NCBI GenBank assembly: GCA_030789695.1
Contig: CM061141.1
Coordinates: 323,005,938-323,069,937, forward strand
Source: Scilla litardierei
Taxonomy: Eukaryota; Streptophyta; Magnoliopsida; Asparagales; Asparagaceae
Direction of reading: 5' to 3'
DNA length: 64,000 nt
Position numbers and translations under genes: made by a program. Shown piece after piece: positions 35,402-47,760 of the stretch. Every line of letters starts with the position of its first letter. Within the stretch, counting starts at the first letter, position 1. The notes below the pieces were generated by a model, which made no database searches, had not been told where the DNA came from, and saw only the letters and a program-made list of their open reading frames with translations.

Positions 35402-37221
35402 ACTTTTACCTTCCACCTTGACAACACTGAGAAGCATTATAACTCTAATATGATTCGGGATAACCTGATAGAAACACCAAATGTTGATATTGATTTTTCA
35501 CAAACAGAAACATATGAGTACATGAATACTATAGTTGCTTTTACTACTTCTGAACAGACATCTTCTGTACACGCTTCTACAACTGCACAAGATGTTTCAG
35601 CTACACAACAATCTCAATCCAGATCACAAAAATCTGCGGTTTGGTAGAACTTTATGGTTGAAACTGTCGCTGGCAAAGGCCGATGGGCAATTTGCAGAAT
35701 ATGTAGAACTGATTTTACTTGCAAACCTTCTGACGGCACAATACACTTAAAGAGACACAACATCTCACTTAAAAAAGACCTTAAACAGACAACATTAAAT
35801 TTATCTAGATCTTCTTTCTCATTATCTAATTTCTCATACTCTGCTGAGACTATGAGAAAAGAGATGGCAAGACTAGTTTTATGCCGAGATTGCCATTTAG
35901 TTATGTAGAAAGCCCCGAATTAGAAAGGTTTAATCAAGTGGTCATTAACACTGCCTTTAGAAGAGTGCCTAGAAACATTATTCGAAGAGATGCTTTGTCA
36001 GCTTTTCAAGCTGGAAAAGCTAAATTAATTACGAATTTTGCTAGTGTAAAATCTAGAATAGCTTAAACTTTTGATATTTTGACAACAAACTGGGGTGCTT
36101 CCTATTTATGTGTTACATCGCATTTTGTAGATAATACTTACATTCTTAATAAGATGATTATAGGATTTAGAATGTTAGAGCATTCTCATCTGGGGTGTAA
36201 TTTCTAATGTAATAATTTCTGTTATTCAAGATTTTAATATTTCAGAAAAGATTTTTTCAGTTACTTTTGATAATGCATCCAATAACAATAGTGCAATTAG
36301 TTGCTTAAAAAGAAATTTGACCCCGATATGGAGGGGTTGTTGTTCCATCAAAGATGGGCATGTCACGTCTTGAACTTGATAGTTCGGATGGACTTACAAC
36401 TTGTTCAGTTTATTTAGATAAAATCAAGAATCTCATGTTGTATATACATACTTCTGGCACTAGGCGACTTTAGTACAAACATTTGTGTCGTACTAGCCAG
36501 AGACCATAACTTGCATTTAAATTTGATGTCGCGCATAGGTGGAATTCAGCTTACATAATGTTGCGATCTATGATTAAGAATAGAGAGCATCTTACAGATT
36601 TTGCACTTATACATCTTTCACACGACCCTGCTTATGACATTACTGAACTAGAGTGGTTAGTTGTAGATCATCTGCATGATTTTTTGAAGTATTTTGTACT
36701 GATACAACAAACTATCTGGACCCAGCAACTGTTTAGGAGTAGAACAATTAGTTCTCATTTCTGATCAGTTATCAAAGCATAGAGATAATATACAACCTAA
36801 CACTGCTATTATGCCTATGATAAAAAACATGTATGTAAAACTAGCTAAGTATTGGCATCATGTTCCTTTCTTTACTCCTTAGCTAAATTTATTGATCCTC
36901 GTTGTAAGGAGGATGTTGCAATAGGTTTATTAGAAATGTATTACGAAAACATGTGATTTTCCCATGTTAAACAGGTAGCTATTGTTAAACATAGCTTAAG
37001 AACCATGTTTGCGTCTTATGAGTCCAGATTTACTAGTGTTTCGCATACTTCTTCTTCGCATGCTACTACTTCTTCATCTAGTAGGATCCGACGGATGGTA
37101 TGGAAGAAGAAACAAAAAACAGCAGTGTCAGATAGTTCTTCTAATGAACTATCTAAATATTTAGCAAATCCATTTCCCTTTTCCGAGGAAAAAATGGATG
37201 ATGAGCATTTTGATCCTCTTG
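35402..37221 (+). pseudogene. hAT transposase body, broken
   Basis: A BED-type zinc finger is recognisable near 35,640-35,760 (WAICRICRTDF, PSDGTIHLKRHN) after a serine/glutamine-rich N-terminus. Then come the catalytic-domain blocks: NWGASYLCVTSHFVD (36,090), SVTFDNASNNN (36,260), HQRWACHVLNLIVRMDL (36,350), AHRWNSAYIMLRSM (36,535), KFIDPRCKEDVA (36,890) and an acidic stretch SELSKYLA-like near 37,150. Stops occur after AVW (about 35,646), after RIA (36,064) and elsewhere. The coding is cut at 37,221 by a 25-kb insertion and resumes at 62,096. Upstream it abuts the solo LTR, so the ATG at 35,396 lies in the LTR and is not the native start. Confidence 0.88.
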
Positions 37222-37765
37222 TGTAACGGCCTGTTTTTGTTGTGCACGTATTTCCGTAACAAAACATTTTCAAACGATTTCAAAAATAGGTAAATGAATT
37301 TTTTCTATTTTTTTGTCACTCAAACCTTAAATTTGACTTCATATTCATGATCTTCGTAACAATACGGACTCGGGCTATTGTTTTCGTAATTTTTCGGACA
37401 CGTCTCATTTTAGGGGCAAAATCTTAATTTCGTACGTTTAATTATATTTAACTAATTACGATTTTACTAATTAACATATTAGCTATCCTAATCACCTATC
37501 TAACCTACCTCGTTAGCAGCCCAAAACTTAAACGTGGGTTGCACGTTTAAATTCCCTGAACCCAGATTCACCCCCCAACTTCCTTCTTCCACATTAATTG
37601 CACCATTAATACTATTTTATTTCTTATTAATTCTTATCTAAACACTCCCCCCTCACATTCAAACTCACAACCCCTCTCCTCTCTCCCAACTCCCCCACGC
37701 AAACCACCCCCGAACCCATGCATCAGCCTCCAACAACGAAGGCAACCCCTCAGCTCCCCTTCATC

Positions 37766-40710
37766 TGTCATGCCCTATTTTGCACTATACATGTATTCTA
37801 CTGAAAACGCGCGGTATTTCTACATACGATACATGCGTAGGCATGAAATAAACATAGATAACGATAAATGTAACTTAATTAAAGGGGGATTAGGCCGTAA
37901 TGCGTGGCTAATATACAAGAAAGCGAGATTGAGCGCAGGAGAAGTGTGAAAGACGTCGTTGGTGCAAAAGAACAGGAATGTGCTAGACGTGTGTATGAGA
38001 AGCATGCATGCGTCCACGGATGAGCATGGATGTGTGTAGGGAGAGCCATGAAAGTGTGAAAGGGGTTAGGGGTCAATGGAAACTCCCGTAAATTTTTAGA
38101 AAAGTCAGGGGCAAAACGGTCTTTTGACTAAAACTGCTGTGCGTACATACTTGAGTGGTCGGTGCATAAAGTAATGGTAAACTTGTAAATACTTGAAACT
38201 TGAGGAGCATTTTTGGGAGGGTATTTTGGTCTTTTACAAGTTTCATGCTTATCCTAAGAGCTTCTGGTAAGAGATATTTTAAAAGAAGTTTCTCACTTTT
38301 TCCTTACTCTTCATTTCCTTTATCTTTTCATTTTTCTTCCCCCACTTTTCCTCTCCCCTCCCTAGCCTATGGCCGGCCACCTCCCCATGCCATGGCCAAT
38401 TTCTTTAACCAAGAAAAAAAGGAAATGAAGAAGAAGAAGGAGAAAGAAGATGGAGTGAAGAGAAAGAGAAAGAAGAGAAGGAAAGGAGGAGAAATCAAGA
38501 TGTGAGGTAGGATTCCAACTTGGTATTTGGAATTTAATTAGGGTTCTAGTTTATTATGTTTCTAACTCTTGTTTTATCAATATGGATTAGTAGTAATCAA
38601 ATTCATATGTCATGTTTTAATTTTCATGAATATCCCCGTGAAATTCTAACCAACATCACTTCCTTTGAAAAGCTGAAATTTTGATGGGTGTTCATGCTTG
38701 GATTCTGTTTTTTGTGGTTAGAATTAGGGTTCGAAAAAATTATTAACTTGTAGATCTTGAAATCCTACCCCAAAATCATATAAATATTGATATATATTCA
38801 ATTCTGGAATTAGGAGTAAAAATTCATTGTTTGCAAGATGTCTGAAATTCTGTCAAGCTATACACTGTTTAGCAAAATGAGGATTACTACCTGCACACTC
38901 CATGGATTTTGTTGATCTTGGTCTTGTTGGAAAGTTAACAAGTTTTTCTAAAGGTTCATCAGATTCTCTTATGTCGAATTTTTGGCTAGAACATGCTCAA
39001 AACTGGTTTTAAACACAGGCCCTGAAATCTGTCTGAAAAACAGATTTGACACATTTCACCAATTAATTCACCATAAATCACCTATTTAATATTTTTACCT
39101 GAAATTTTATCTCTGAATCCAGACTCATATATCTATAACTTTCCTTCGGGACAATTTGTCAAATTTGCAATAAAACTTGATGATATGTGCTCATCTATTG
39201 CCACTTTTGTAAATTTCAGCAAGCTGAAGTACTAAAGTAGTGTTGTGAAATGGATAGTATTGCTAATTCATCTTTTATAGTGCATGATTATTGTTGTTAT
39301 ATGTAAATTAGATTAATGACATGTCTTGCCATTTGAATTGCTAATGTGCTATGGACATGCACGTCACGCCCATCACATGTTTGTGAAAATGCCTGAATGA
39401 AGGCAAATGTTAGAAATACGAGAAATGCTCCATCATATGAATATGAAATGAAATCTGATGTGAACTTGAAATGTTGAGAGCATGTATGCATGGGGCTATA
39501 TGTGATGTGATGATGATTTGATATGAATATGATGGAGGGCATAACACCTCAGTGCATGACCCACGTTGGTATAAATGTGGTACGTGACGCCATGCAACAT
39601 GACTAAAGTGATAGAAGTGATATTCTGGAATGCCTCAGTCCTCTCTAATGAGAGTGAGTTAGCAAAGTCCGGGTTTAGGTGGGATTTGAGTAAATTGTGG
39701 ATATGAGGCCTGGACTGTGATGTGTGGAGTTTACACCCACTCACCTTTACCGGGAGTGGAGGGGATACTTACACCCACTCGCCTTTACCGGGAGTGGAGG
39801 GGTCATACGGAGGTTGGGTTATATGTGGATAGCCTCACTCCTGCCAGGGATGGGGAGGTGAGAGGCCCAGTGTACAGTGCACGTGTCCACTGCGTCGTGT
39901 GCTATATTCACCCCAAATTTGGGGTGAAGTCCAGGTCCTGGTATCACACAGTTTATCCAAGTTCCAATTAATTTAAATATAACATGGTAAAATAAGAATT
40001 TGTGTGTTACTTCCTCTGCTGATAGTACTTCCCCTTCCCTTTGCTTGTTTCTTTGTGATTCTGTGTTAAGCCTCAGGCACTTGCACTTATCTTATTAGAT
40101 ATTGGTGGCTTGAACACTTGTGTTATTATTATTATTATTATTCGTGCTAACCCTTTTCTTGTAGTAACTCGACACTGGACCGCAGGTATGATTCCCTTGT
40201 TTTCGCTATTTAATTTTCACTATATCAATTAGATACATGCTCTATTTCTCTTGCTTGCCTTGTGATCTGATAACCCTAAAACGAAGTTCCAAACCCAAGT
40301 TGGTTCCTACTGGGGCATGCATTGACGTGCTCCTCCCCATTTTTCAGGTGGCCGTGTCAGCTTGGTTGGAGGTGACTTGGAGTTGGGTTTCGGGGTAGAA
40401 CTCGGTGGGAGCTGTGGCTTATAGAGTGACTTGGTTGTCTTGGGAGGTGGATAGTGTTGGTGTATTTGAAATGATGTAACTGGGTTTTGTATATAAATGA
40501 ATATTGTTATATAAAATGTGTTGTTATTGTTCTATGTCATTACGAGTTGTTTGGTATTTGATGGAGCTCTACTTGTACTATCCCAGCATGCGCGCAGTGG
40601 CCTGCTTATTCAGTTCTTCCTTCTCTCTCTTTTCCCTCTCATCACCCCCACTCTTCAGGATACTTGGGGAAAAATTTAATGCCGGGTATTCTGGGGATCG
40701 GGGCGTGACA
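37766..40710 (+). repeat. 5' LTR of the non-autonomous element
   Basis: The first 100 bases differ from the 3' LTR at three positions by hand count. It includes a 38-bp-period two-copy repeat (TTACACCCACTC..., about 39,731-39,802), a CACCCCAAATTTGGGGTG perfect hairpin near 39,910, and a (TTA)n microsatellite near 40,125. Confidence 0.93.
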
Positions 40711-42758
40711 GTTTGTGGTGGCCCATGCAGGTCACCGCATTGCGATGTGCGTAAGGATAGTACATGTAATGCTTCAGTAGGTGATTGGGATACATTAGCC
40801 CTAAGGTGGGTAGTGACTAGCCTTAGAACGGAGTTCTAATGCCAAGAGCTCGAGGTATAGAGCTATCTGGGGGTCGTTTTAGACTTTTGGTTCGAGATCT
40901 GTATAGGAATACGGTATGGTATGGCTATTGACTTGTGAAGTTGTATGACGTCCTTGTGTATGATGTATAGTTAGATTCATGTGCAAATTACGTTAAATAT
41001 ACGGGTGCGGATCCTTAATGTAATGAAAAACCTATTGAATGTGTATATACTTATATATTAAGATGTGAGTGGCATCTAGATATGTATAGAGCATGTGGAT
41101 TCATGAGTATTCCCTTGTATCCCACCTCGGTTGACGCGGGTATACTAGATGTGTAGTGTCACCGATGATGGAATTATTTAATTGAGTATTGGCTGACTAG
41201 GAAGATATAGATTGAACTATATAGTTGAATAACTCTATGAAGTGTATAGTTAGATGGGCGTATACGTGTGTGGTGTATACTATATGAGGTGTATACGTAT
41301 GTGGTTAAATGACTATATGCTAGCATATGGTATTGCTTTAACTGTAAGACACATGAGTCTTCAATGTATTACTCTTTCTGAAGGATAATGGTTGTAGTCA
41401 TGTTAAATTATCAGTATTAGAGTGGGGAGAACAAAGATATTTCCCTACCAACATGTTGAGTGTGATGGATATGCAGATCGGTCGTAAACGGTACATGGCA
41501 GTGTACATCAATGGAGATAGATGTATATGTCTATAATGAGTCGTATAGGGATACCGAGAAATATATATATTTGTGTGTATATGACCCTTGAAGACATGTA
41601 CGTATGTTGTGTGTGTAACTGACCCACGTATGTGTGTTTGTATATCCGGATGTAGGCATGTATGTGTGCCTAACTAGCCATTTGTTACCTATACTTGTAA
41701 GCTTGTGCCTTACATGTGTGTAAACCGTATAACATGTATGGGATGTGGTATAGGAACCTGTCCGTGTGATACGGTTGCTGCATAGCGAAGAATGGGTCTG
41801 TGGTGTACTTAGGTTAGTATGCCCTATGTGGCTTGGCCATATATGGTGTGTATATAGCGATATAGATAAGTAATGGACGTCTGGATATTATGAGTAATGT
41901 TCCAGGGTGTTGGGAGTAGATGTATCATAAGGAGTGTAAGAATGCTTTAGACCCGTCCACCCTAAGTTTAGGCACTTAGCTCTATATTGTGCCTAGTGTG
42001 GGATAAAGATATAAGTGGGACGTATAACGTATGTGAGATGTGATGGATATGAGGATTTGAGATTATACAGGGCGTGTGTAAGTGGGATGGCTAAGGGTTG
42101 CACGGTTAAGTGGAGTTACGGTATATGTATATCTGTGTGTTTACTTTTATCCCGTAGAATGGTGTTTATAGGACCCTTTGGATGCATGTGTAGTGCGTGC
42201 ACTCTTCCGTATATAGCGGCATGAGTAGGGATTATATATTGGTATATGACATACTTGTAGGTATGTGTGTGTTGTGTAGCAAGCGTGGTGTGATTGTGTA
42301 AATGTGTTGCTATTATTGAACGTGTAGTGATAGCTGTCCTATGAGTGATTATATGTGTATGTATGTGAATGATCCCTATTCTGATATATTTTTATCAGTA
42401 TATGAATGTGTATGTATATGGGATGTGACTATCTACTAAATGTGTATGAATATTGAAATTCACTTATTTGTGTATGTACTAGTATGCTGGTAAAAGTGTA
42501 GATATATTGGACGTTATGTATATAGGGGTATGGATGGCTACCGACTACTGTTAGTGTAGTTTAGGTAGCTTGACTGTATAGGTGTGTAATAACAGGATAT
42601 GTATGACATGTGTGAATGGGTGTATGCGCCCATACATTGTAATGTACGTGCATGGTTGCATGGATCCTGATATGTATATATGTATGTCTGTGTGTATACC
42701 TACTATTAGAATAATAATCTGGTGTGTATGAGCGAACGTGTATATGGCTATGTGTAGG

Positions 42759-42821
<63 letters not shown>

Positions 42822-42906
42822 TTGATGTGAATATATCTGTAGGTATATAATGAGTGTGTATGTAAGTAGATGTGGAGTATTTATCTGACGTATTGTTTGT
42901 TACATA
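40711..42906 (+). other. Internal region of the non-autonomous element, left part
   Basis: Non-coding. It is dominated by TGTATATG, GTGTGTATG and TATGTGTG words on the plus strand, punctuated by GTGTATAC palindromes, and ends near a (TA)n tract of about 58 bp (42,761-42,818). No conserved protein motif is present in any frame. Confidence 0.75.
42761..42818 (+). repeat. TA microsatellite
   Basis: About 29 uninterrupted TA units lie in the T/G-rich internal region. Length is likely unstable. Confidence 0.97.
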
Positions 42907-44406
42907 TGTTGAGTATTGAATCCCCCTGATTTGGTTTTGATGATGAACAAACGTAAATATTGGGTACTAATTCTCTTTGAGCGCAGTTATGAAGATTGTC
43001 GCCAAATTACCTTGTAGATCTCAAGCGACGTCCCAAGACTTCTTTAGAGTGCGTGATCGATGTGCCTGAAGCTTCGTTGAAGCTCAAGGAGTATTAATGA
43101 AGTCAATGGATTCAGAATCTTCATGTAGAAGCTTTTGAAGACGGTTTGTAATGTTTATTTTTATTGTCTTTTAGAATGTTAAGCCTTGAGTAGTACTTGC
43201 CTTACTTATCCTCTTATATATCATATCGTATCTCTAGGATTGCCTTAGAAGCCATTAGAAAGTATACTTTAGTTTATCGTGTCTTTACATGGCTTCCTGT
43301 GCATCTTAGTTGGTTCAAGTAGAAGGACCAACTGACTAGATGACAATCTAATCGGTTGGAAATCCTTCTTGAACCGACTAGACATACTTGTGTATTTCAG
43401 CCTAGTTATTATTGACCAATTAGTCGGTCCAAGAAGGTTCACCGACCAACTAGTTGTCAAACTAGTCGGTTAGTGTCTCTTCTTAGACCGACTAGTTTAT
43501 CCTCCTTATTTCGATATATTCTCTGGCAACCATCTAGTCGGTCCAAGAAGGTTCACCGACCGACTAGTTCTCAAACTAATCGGTCAGTGATCCTTCTTAA
43601 ACCGATTAAGCTGCTTTAATTTTCCAGCCGTTGGAGAATTTATTTCCACGATTTTTCTTGATCTGTTTTGATTCTTTCCATATGTGTTTGATTCGTTTCA
43701 AACAAGGAAATTTGCCTATTTTCAAAGGGATTTCAGATCTAACTTTCAATCATTGGTTTTTGAATTTCCAATGCTTTCTCTCTCGAAAATCTCTCCCTTT
43801 TCTCTTTGTGACCTAATTTCTCAAGAAGATTTTCAACGGTATGTGTTCATATTTCTGAAGGATCAAATCACGATCATCACCATCGTCCTAGCCATTTTCA
43901 CGTTGTTCATCGTTACTAGGATTTTGTGCTCATTCTTTCTCATCTCTCTTCCTTGCCCTAATTCGTAAGTATCTCAAGGCATAAGAATGTGTGGTGAGTT
44001 ATATTTATTTCATTTAAACTATTTTTTTATAAGTTTATCTCTCGTGTTGTGAGAGAAGTTTGTGATCCCGGTTTGTGGGAGTCGCAATTCATTCATTGTA
44101 TTGTTTGATCTTGTAGTAGTTTCTACAAGAAGTTGTATAGTGGAACCTTGAGTTATTGGATTCTAACTCAAGTAGCCGAAGGGGATCCGGGTGTCTGGGA
44201 CGTAGGATCACCGAGAACAAGTCGGGGAGACTTGGGTGGATCCGAACCCATTACATCGTGTGTTTGAGTTGTGTTTCTCTTGTTGTTCTATTTTATTCCT
44301 CATGGTTGTTTGTGTTTCCACAATAATTAGGAATTAGACTCTTGATTATTTTAAAGTACTATTCACCCCCCTCTAATACTTGTGCAGTAGCTACCAGGGC
44401 ATTACA
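42907..44406 (+). repeat. 5' LTR of the Sirevirus
   Basis: It carries repeated TAGTCGGTC / GACCGACTA palindromic pairs between about 43,320 and 43,610. Confidence 0.94.
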
Positions 44407-44424
44407 TTTGGTATCGGAGACAAG
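44407..44424 (+). other. Primer-binding site of the Sirevirus
   Basis: TTTGGTATCGGAGACAAG lies directly after the LTR end and is complementary to the 3' end of initiator methionine tRNA as used by plant copia elements. Confidence 0.85.
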
Positions 44425-44433
44425 TTCATAGCT

Positions 44434-45297
44434 ATGACAAACAACGACAACAAGGCCGTTCGACCACCTTCCGACTACAGCACCTTTAAGAACCGTGAAG
44501 GAGCCTCCTCAGTGGTCGAAGGACACTCCTCAACTAGGCCACCTCACTTCAACGGTACCAACTATGGGTACTGGAAATGTCGGATGGAAACTTTCCTCCA
44601 GAGTGCATCACTATGGAGAGCCACGTTTACGGAGTATGTGGAGCCCACTGAAGAAGACTTCACAAAGTGGACTGCCGCGGAGGTCGCCGCGGAGGTGAGC
44701 AATGCCAAGGCAATGAATACCTTACAATGTGCACTGGAGCCTGAAGATTTCAACAAGATATGCACATGTAAGAGTGCATATCAGATTTGGAACCAACTCC
44801 TAATCTTACACGAAGGAACGAGCATGGTAAAACACTCCAAACTCACTGTTGCTAACAAAGAATTTGAGTTATTTCACATAAAACAGGGTGAAAGAATTAA
44901 GGAGTACTATGCTCGCTTCGTGGATATAACCAACGAGTTGGAAGCACTTGGGAAGACCTATACCCAAGAAGAGAAAGTTGCAAAGATAATTGACGGACTA
45001 CCGTCGAGTTGGGAAAAGCGAACCTACGCTATTGAGGAAGGTAACGATATGTTCAAATATACTGTTGTTCAACTAATGTGTACTTTAATGTCCTATGAGG
45101 TACGAAAGGACAACAAGATCAAGATGCAGGACAAGATGAAGGCATTCTTGAAGCAAGAAGAGCCGAAGAAAAAGGCGATTGCTTTCAAGGACGCCCCTAC
45201 CACACCTACCGATAGTGAAGATTCGGACTCCGAGTTGGACATGGAATCCTTGGCCCTCATGGCAAAGAAGTTCAACCGGTTTTTTTTGAAAAGGTAA
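44434..45297 (+). pseudogene. Sirevirus gag, N-terminal part
   Basis: The likely start is the ATG at 44,434 (MTNNDNKAVRPPSDY), since an earlier in-frame ATG lies in the LTR. The region contains HFNGTNYGYWKCRMETFLQS, IWNQLLILHEGTSMVKHSKL and IIDGLPSSWEKRTYAIEEG, the standard plant copia gag blocks, then an acidic SEDSDSELDMESLALMAKKF. The frame ends at a T-homopolymer (about 45,279-45,287), where a slip of one base would explain the loss. Confidence 0.9.
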
Positions 45298-45343
45298 TTT
45301 TAAGAACAAATCAAAAGTTAGTTCTACTAATGCCTCTGCCCCT

Positions 45344-46850
45344 TTGTGTTTTAAATGCAATAAGCCAGGACACATCAAGGTCGACTGTCCTCTCAACAAA
45401 CAAAAGGAGAAGTGGAAGGCACCCAAGTTCGACAAGTCAAGAAAGTACAAGAAGGAGTATAAGAAAGGGCTTGTCGGCACATTCACCGATTCAGAAGGCG
45501 ACTCCTCAAGTGGAGAGTCAGATGATGAACAAGTGGAGAAAGCACACATGTGCTTCATGGCAAGAGAGCAACATGATCAAGATACCGCTTTAGATGAAAG
45601 CGAGGATGAAGGTGAAGAGATAATTATGGATGACCTAAGATTAGCTAATGAACAAATTTGGTCTAAGTATTCTAAATTGGTAAATAGATATACTAAGATC
45701 AAAGATGAGCTAACTAGTCTTCAAACCACACCTAAGCATATCATCACCAACAACGACACCGTTGTTGAAGCCTTGAGAACTGAGATTTTAAATCTCAAAT
45801 CTCAACTTGAACATGTTAACCTTGAGGATTCGGATGAACACGAGATAGCCGATTTAATTTCTCGAAACTCAACTTTGAGTATTGAGAATGAGAATCTCAA
45901 GTCCCGTGTTTGTGAACTCACAACACAAGTGTCCACTTTGGATACTACAATACTTTCTTTCACTGAGAAATATAAGTCCGCAATATGCCGAATTGAGAAA
46001 TTCAACAAAGGCAAGGATCATTTGGATAATATTCTGAATGACTTACTTTCGACCAATCATCGTATTGGTTTGGGGTATAAGAAGGAAGATTCATCCAAAT
46101 CTTCCACCACATTTGTAAGGCCATCTTCCGAGGCCTCAACTAGTGGGAGTAAACACCCCATGGGTAGTTCATCTACCAACGGTACTTCCACTAAGTACAC
46201 ACCCCCTTTTGGAAAGAAACCCACTTTGGGTGGACCTCAAAAGAAGGGTCATGCATTTATGTACACCAATACTATGCCACGTAGGAACACACCTCATACC
46301 CCACCTGTTCACACATATGATGCTTTCTATGCTCCACGTCCACGAGCACGTGCACACCAAGTGAGACACACTCACGCACGGGTTCCCCCACATGCATATG
46401 TTCACCCACATCATTACTACATGAATGAGTACCATCATGCACCTTATCATATGTTGCCACCACCACTTCATCATGTGCCTTATGCTTATCCACCTCATGC
46501 ATACACTAGGCCACTTCCTCGTAGAACACATGCACCACGTAGAAATCAACAAAACATGCATGTTCCCAATAGGAAAAGGGCTCCCAAGACATTCACTATT
46601 TGGGGCCCGAAGGACACAAGCATGCATGAGAAACAAGCGTATATTAATTCTTATTTCATGAATGTTGTGCACAATGATGACTATGTTGGGAAGTCTAAGT
46701 CCAATTGGACTTGGCTTCCAAAGGTCTAATCTCTTAGGACCCAATGAACTTGGGTACCATGATACGATAATTTTATATTCAAGTACTCAAGAAAAAGAAA
46801 AGGAGCAACAAATCAAAATTTGGCTCCAAGAATGGATGGATACTTGATAG
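45344..46850 (+). pseudogene. Sirevirus gag C-terminus with zinc knuckle, up to protease
   Basis: The zinc knuckle CFKCNKPGHIKVDC opens the frame. A Lys-rich stretch, an acidic segment, a coiled-coil-like region (leucine/isoleucine heptads around 45,640-46,040) and an unusual His/Pro/Tyr-rich stretch (HAYVHPHHYYMNEYHH near 46,390-46,440) follow. The frame stops at 46,729. The extended gag with a coiled-coil is known in Sireviruses. Confidence 0.85.
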
Positions 46851-47760
46851 CGGGTGCTCAAAACACATGACTGGTAAAGCTCAGTTGCTATCCGAAGTGG
46901 TACCCATCGAAAATGGAAACCGAGTGGTCTTTGGAGGCAACGAGAGCGGAACCATCATCGGTGTTGGAAAAGTTGATAACCCCTCTAAACCCCTTATAAG
47001 TGATGTTTACCTTGTTAGAGGCTTAAATCACAATCTAATCTCTATAAGTCAACTTTGTGACAAGGGTTACAAAGTTAGCTTTGAGAAAGGAATGTGGATA
47101 ATAATAATGTGTTGTTCTCTGGCACACGCCATAAGGACCTATATATTTTAGCTATTCCAAATTCCCATGAACAATGTCTTATTGCCAACACAAGTGAACA
47201 ACACTTATGGCATCGATGTTTTGGTCATGCGAATTTCGGAACACTTTTCAAACTATCCAAGCTAAATTCTATAAAAGGATTCCATAAGCTTTCTTTTCAA
47301 AATAAAAGCTTTTATGACTCGTGTCAACGAGGCAAACTTCCAAAATCGTCATTCAAACCTAAGAAAAGCATATCCTCTAAACGGCCTCTAGAGCTTTTAC
47401 ATCTAGATCTTTTTGGGCCAACTAGAGTTGCTTCATTAGGGAATGCCCGATATGGACTTGTCATCGTTGATGACTTTTCTAGATTTACTTGGGTATTTAC
47501 TTTGATTAATAAAAATGATGCTTTTGAAAACTTCACAGTATTTGTTAAGAAAGTACAAAATCTCATTGGAACCACTATTGTCACTATTCGTAGTGATCAT
47601 GGAGGTGAATTTGAGAACGAGTCTTTCTCAAATTTCTGTGATAAAGTTGGTACTACTCACACCTTTTTTTCCCTCGTGCACCCCCTCAAAATGGTGTTGT
47701 TGAGAGAAAGAATAGGACACTAGTGGAATGTGCTCACACTATGCTTGATGATAGTCAACT
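46835..47760 (+). pseudogene. Sirevirus protease and integrase
   Basis: The protease site WILDSGCSKHMTG is at about 46,838-46,876. The integrase zinc domain is near 47,200-47,340 (LWHRCFGHANFGTLFKL, then CQRGKLPKS). The core has LHLDLFGPTRVASLG, VIVDDFSRFTWVF and IRSDHGGEFENESF. Frame changes occur near 47,090 and at a T-run near 47,665, and a stop lies near 47,775. Confidence 0.88.

Noticed and set aside
37766..40710. Reading the left LTR of the non-autonomous element as another solo LTR
   Set aside because: Its right flank GTTTG does not match TCATC, whereas the right flank of the copy at 55,825-58,803 does, so the two are the paired LTRs of one element.
42600..42906. Possible centromeric or satellite array in the TG/TA-rich DNA
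   Set aside because: Apart from the TA microsatellite, no regular repeat period could be seen; it is low-complexity interior of an LTR element.
44380..44433. Upstream in-frame ATG for Sirevirus gag
   Set aside because: It lies inside the 5' LTR, before the primer-binding site; the ATG at 44,434 is the sensible start.
46169..46744. 191-codon minus-strand frame opposite Sirevirus gag
   Set aside because: Antisense shadow of the His/Pro-rich gag segment.
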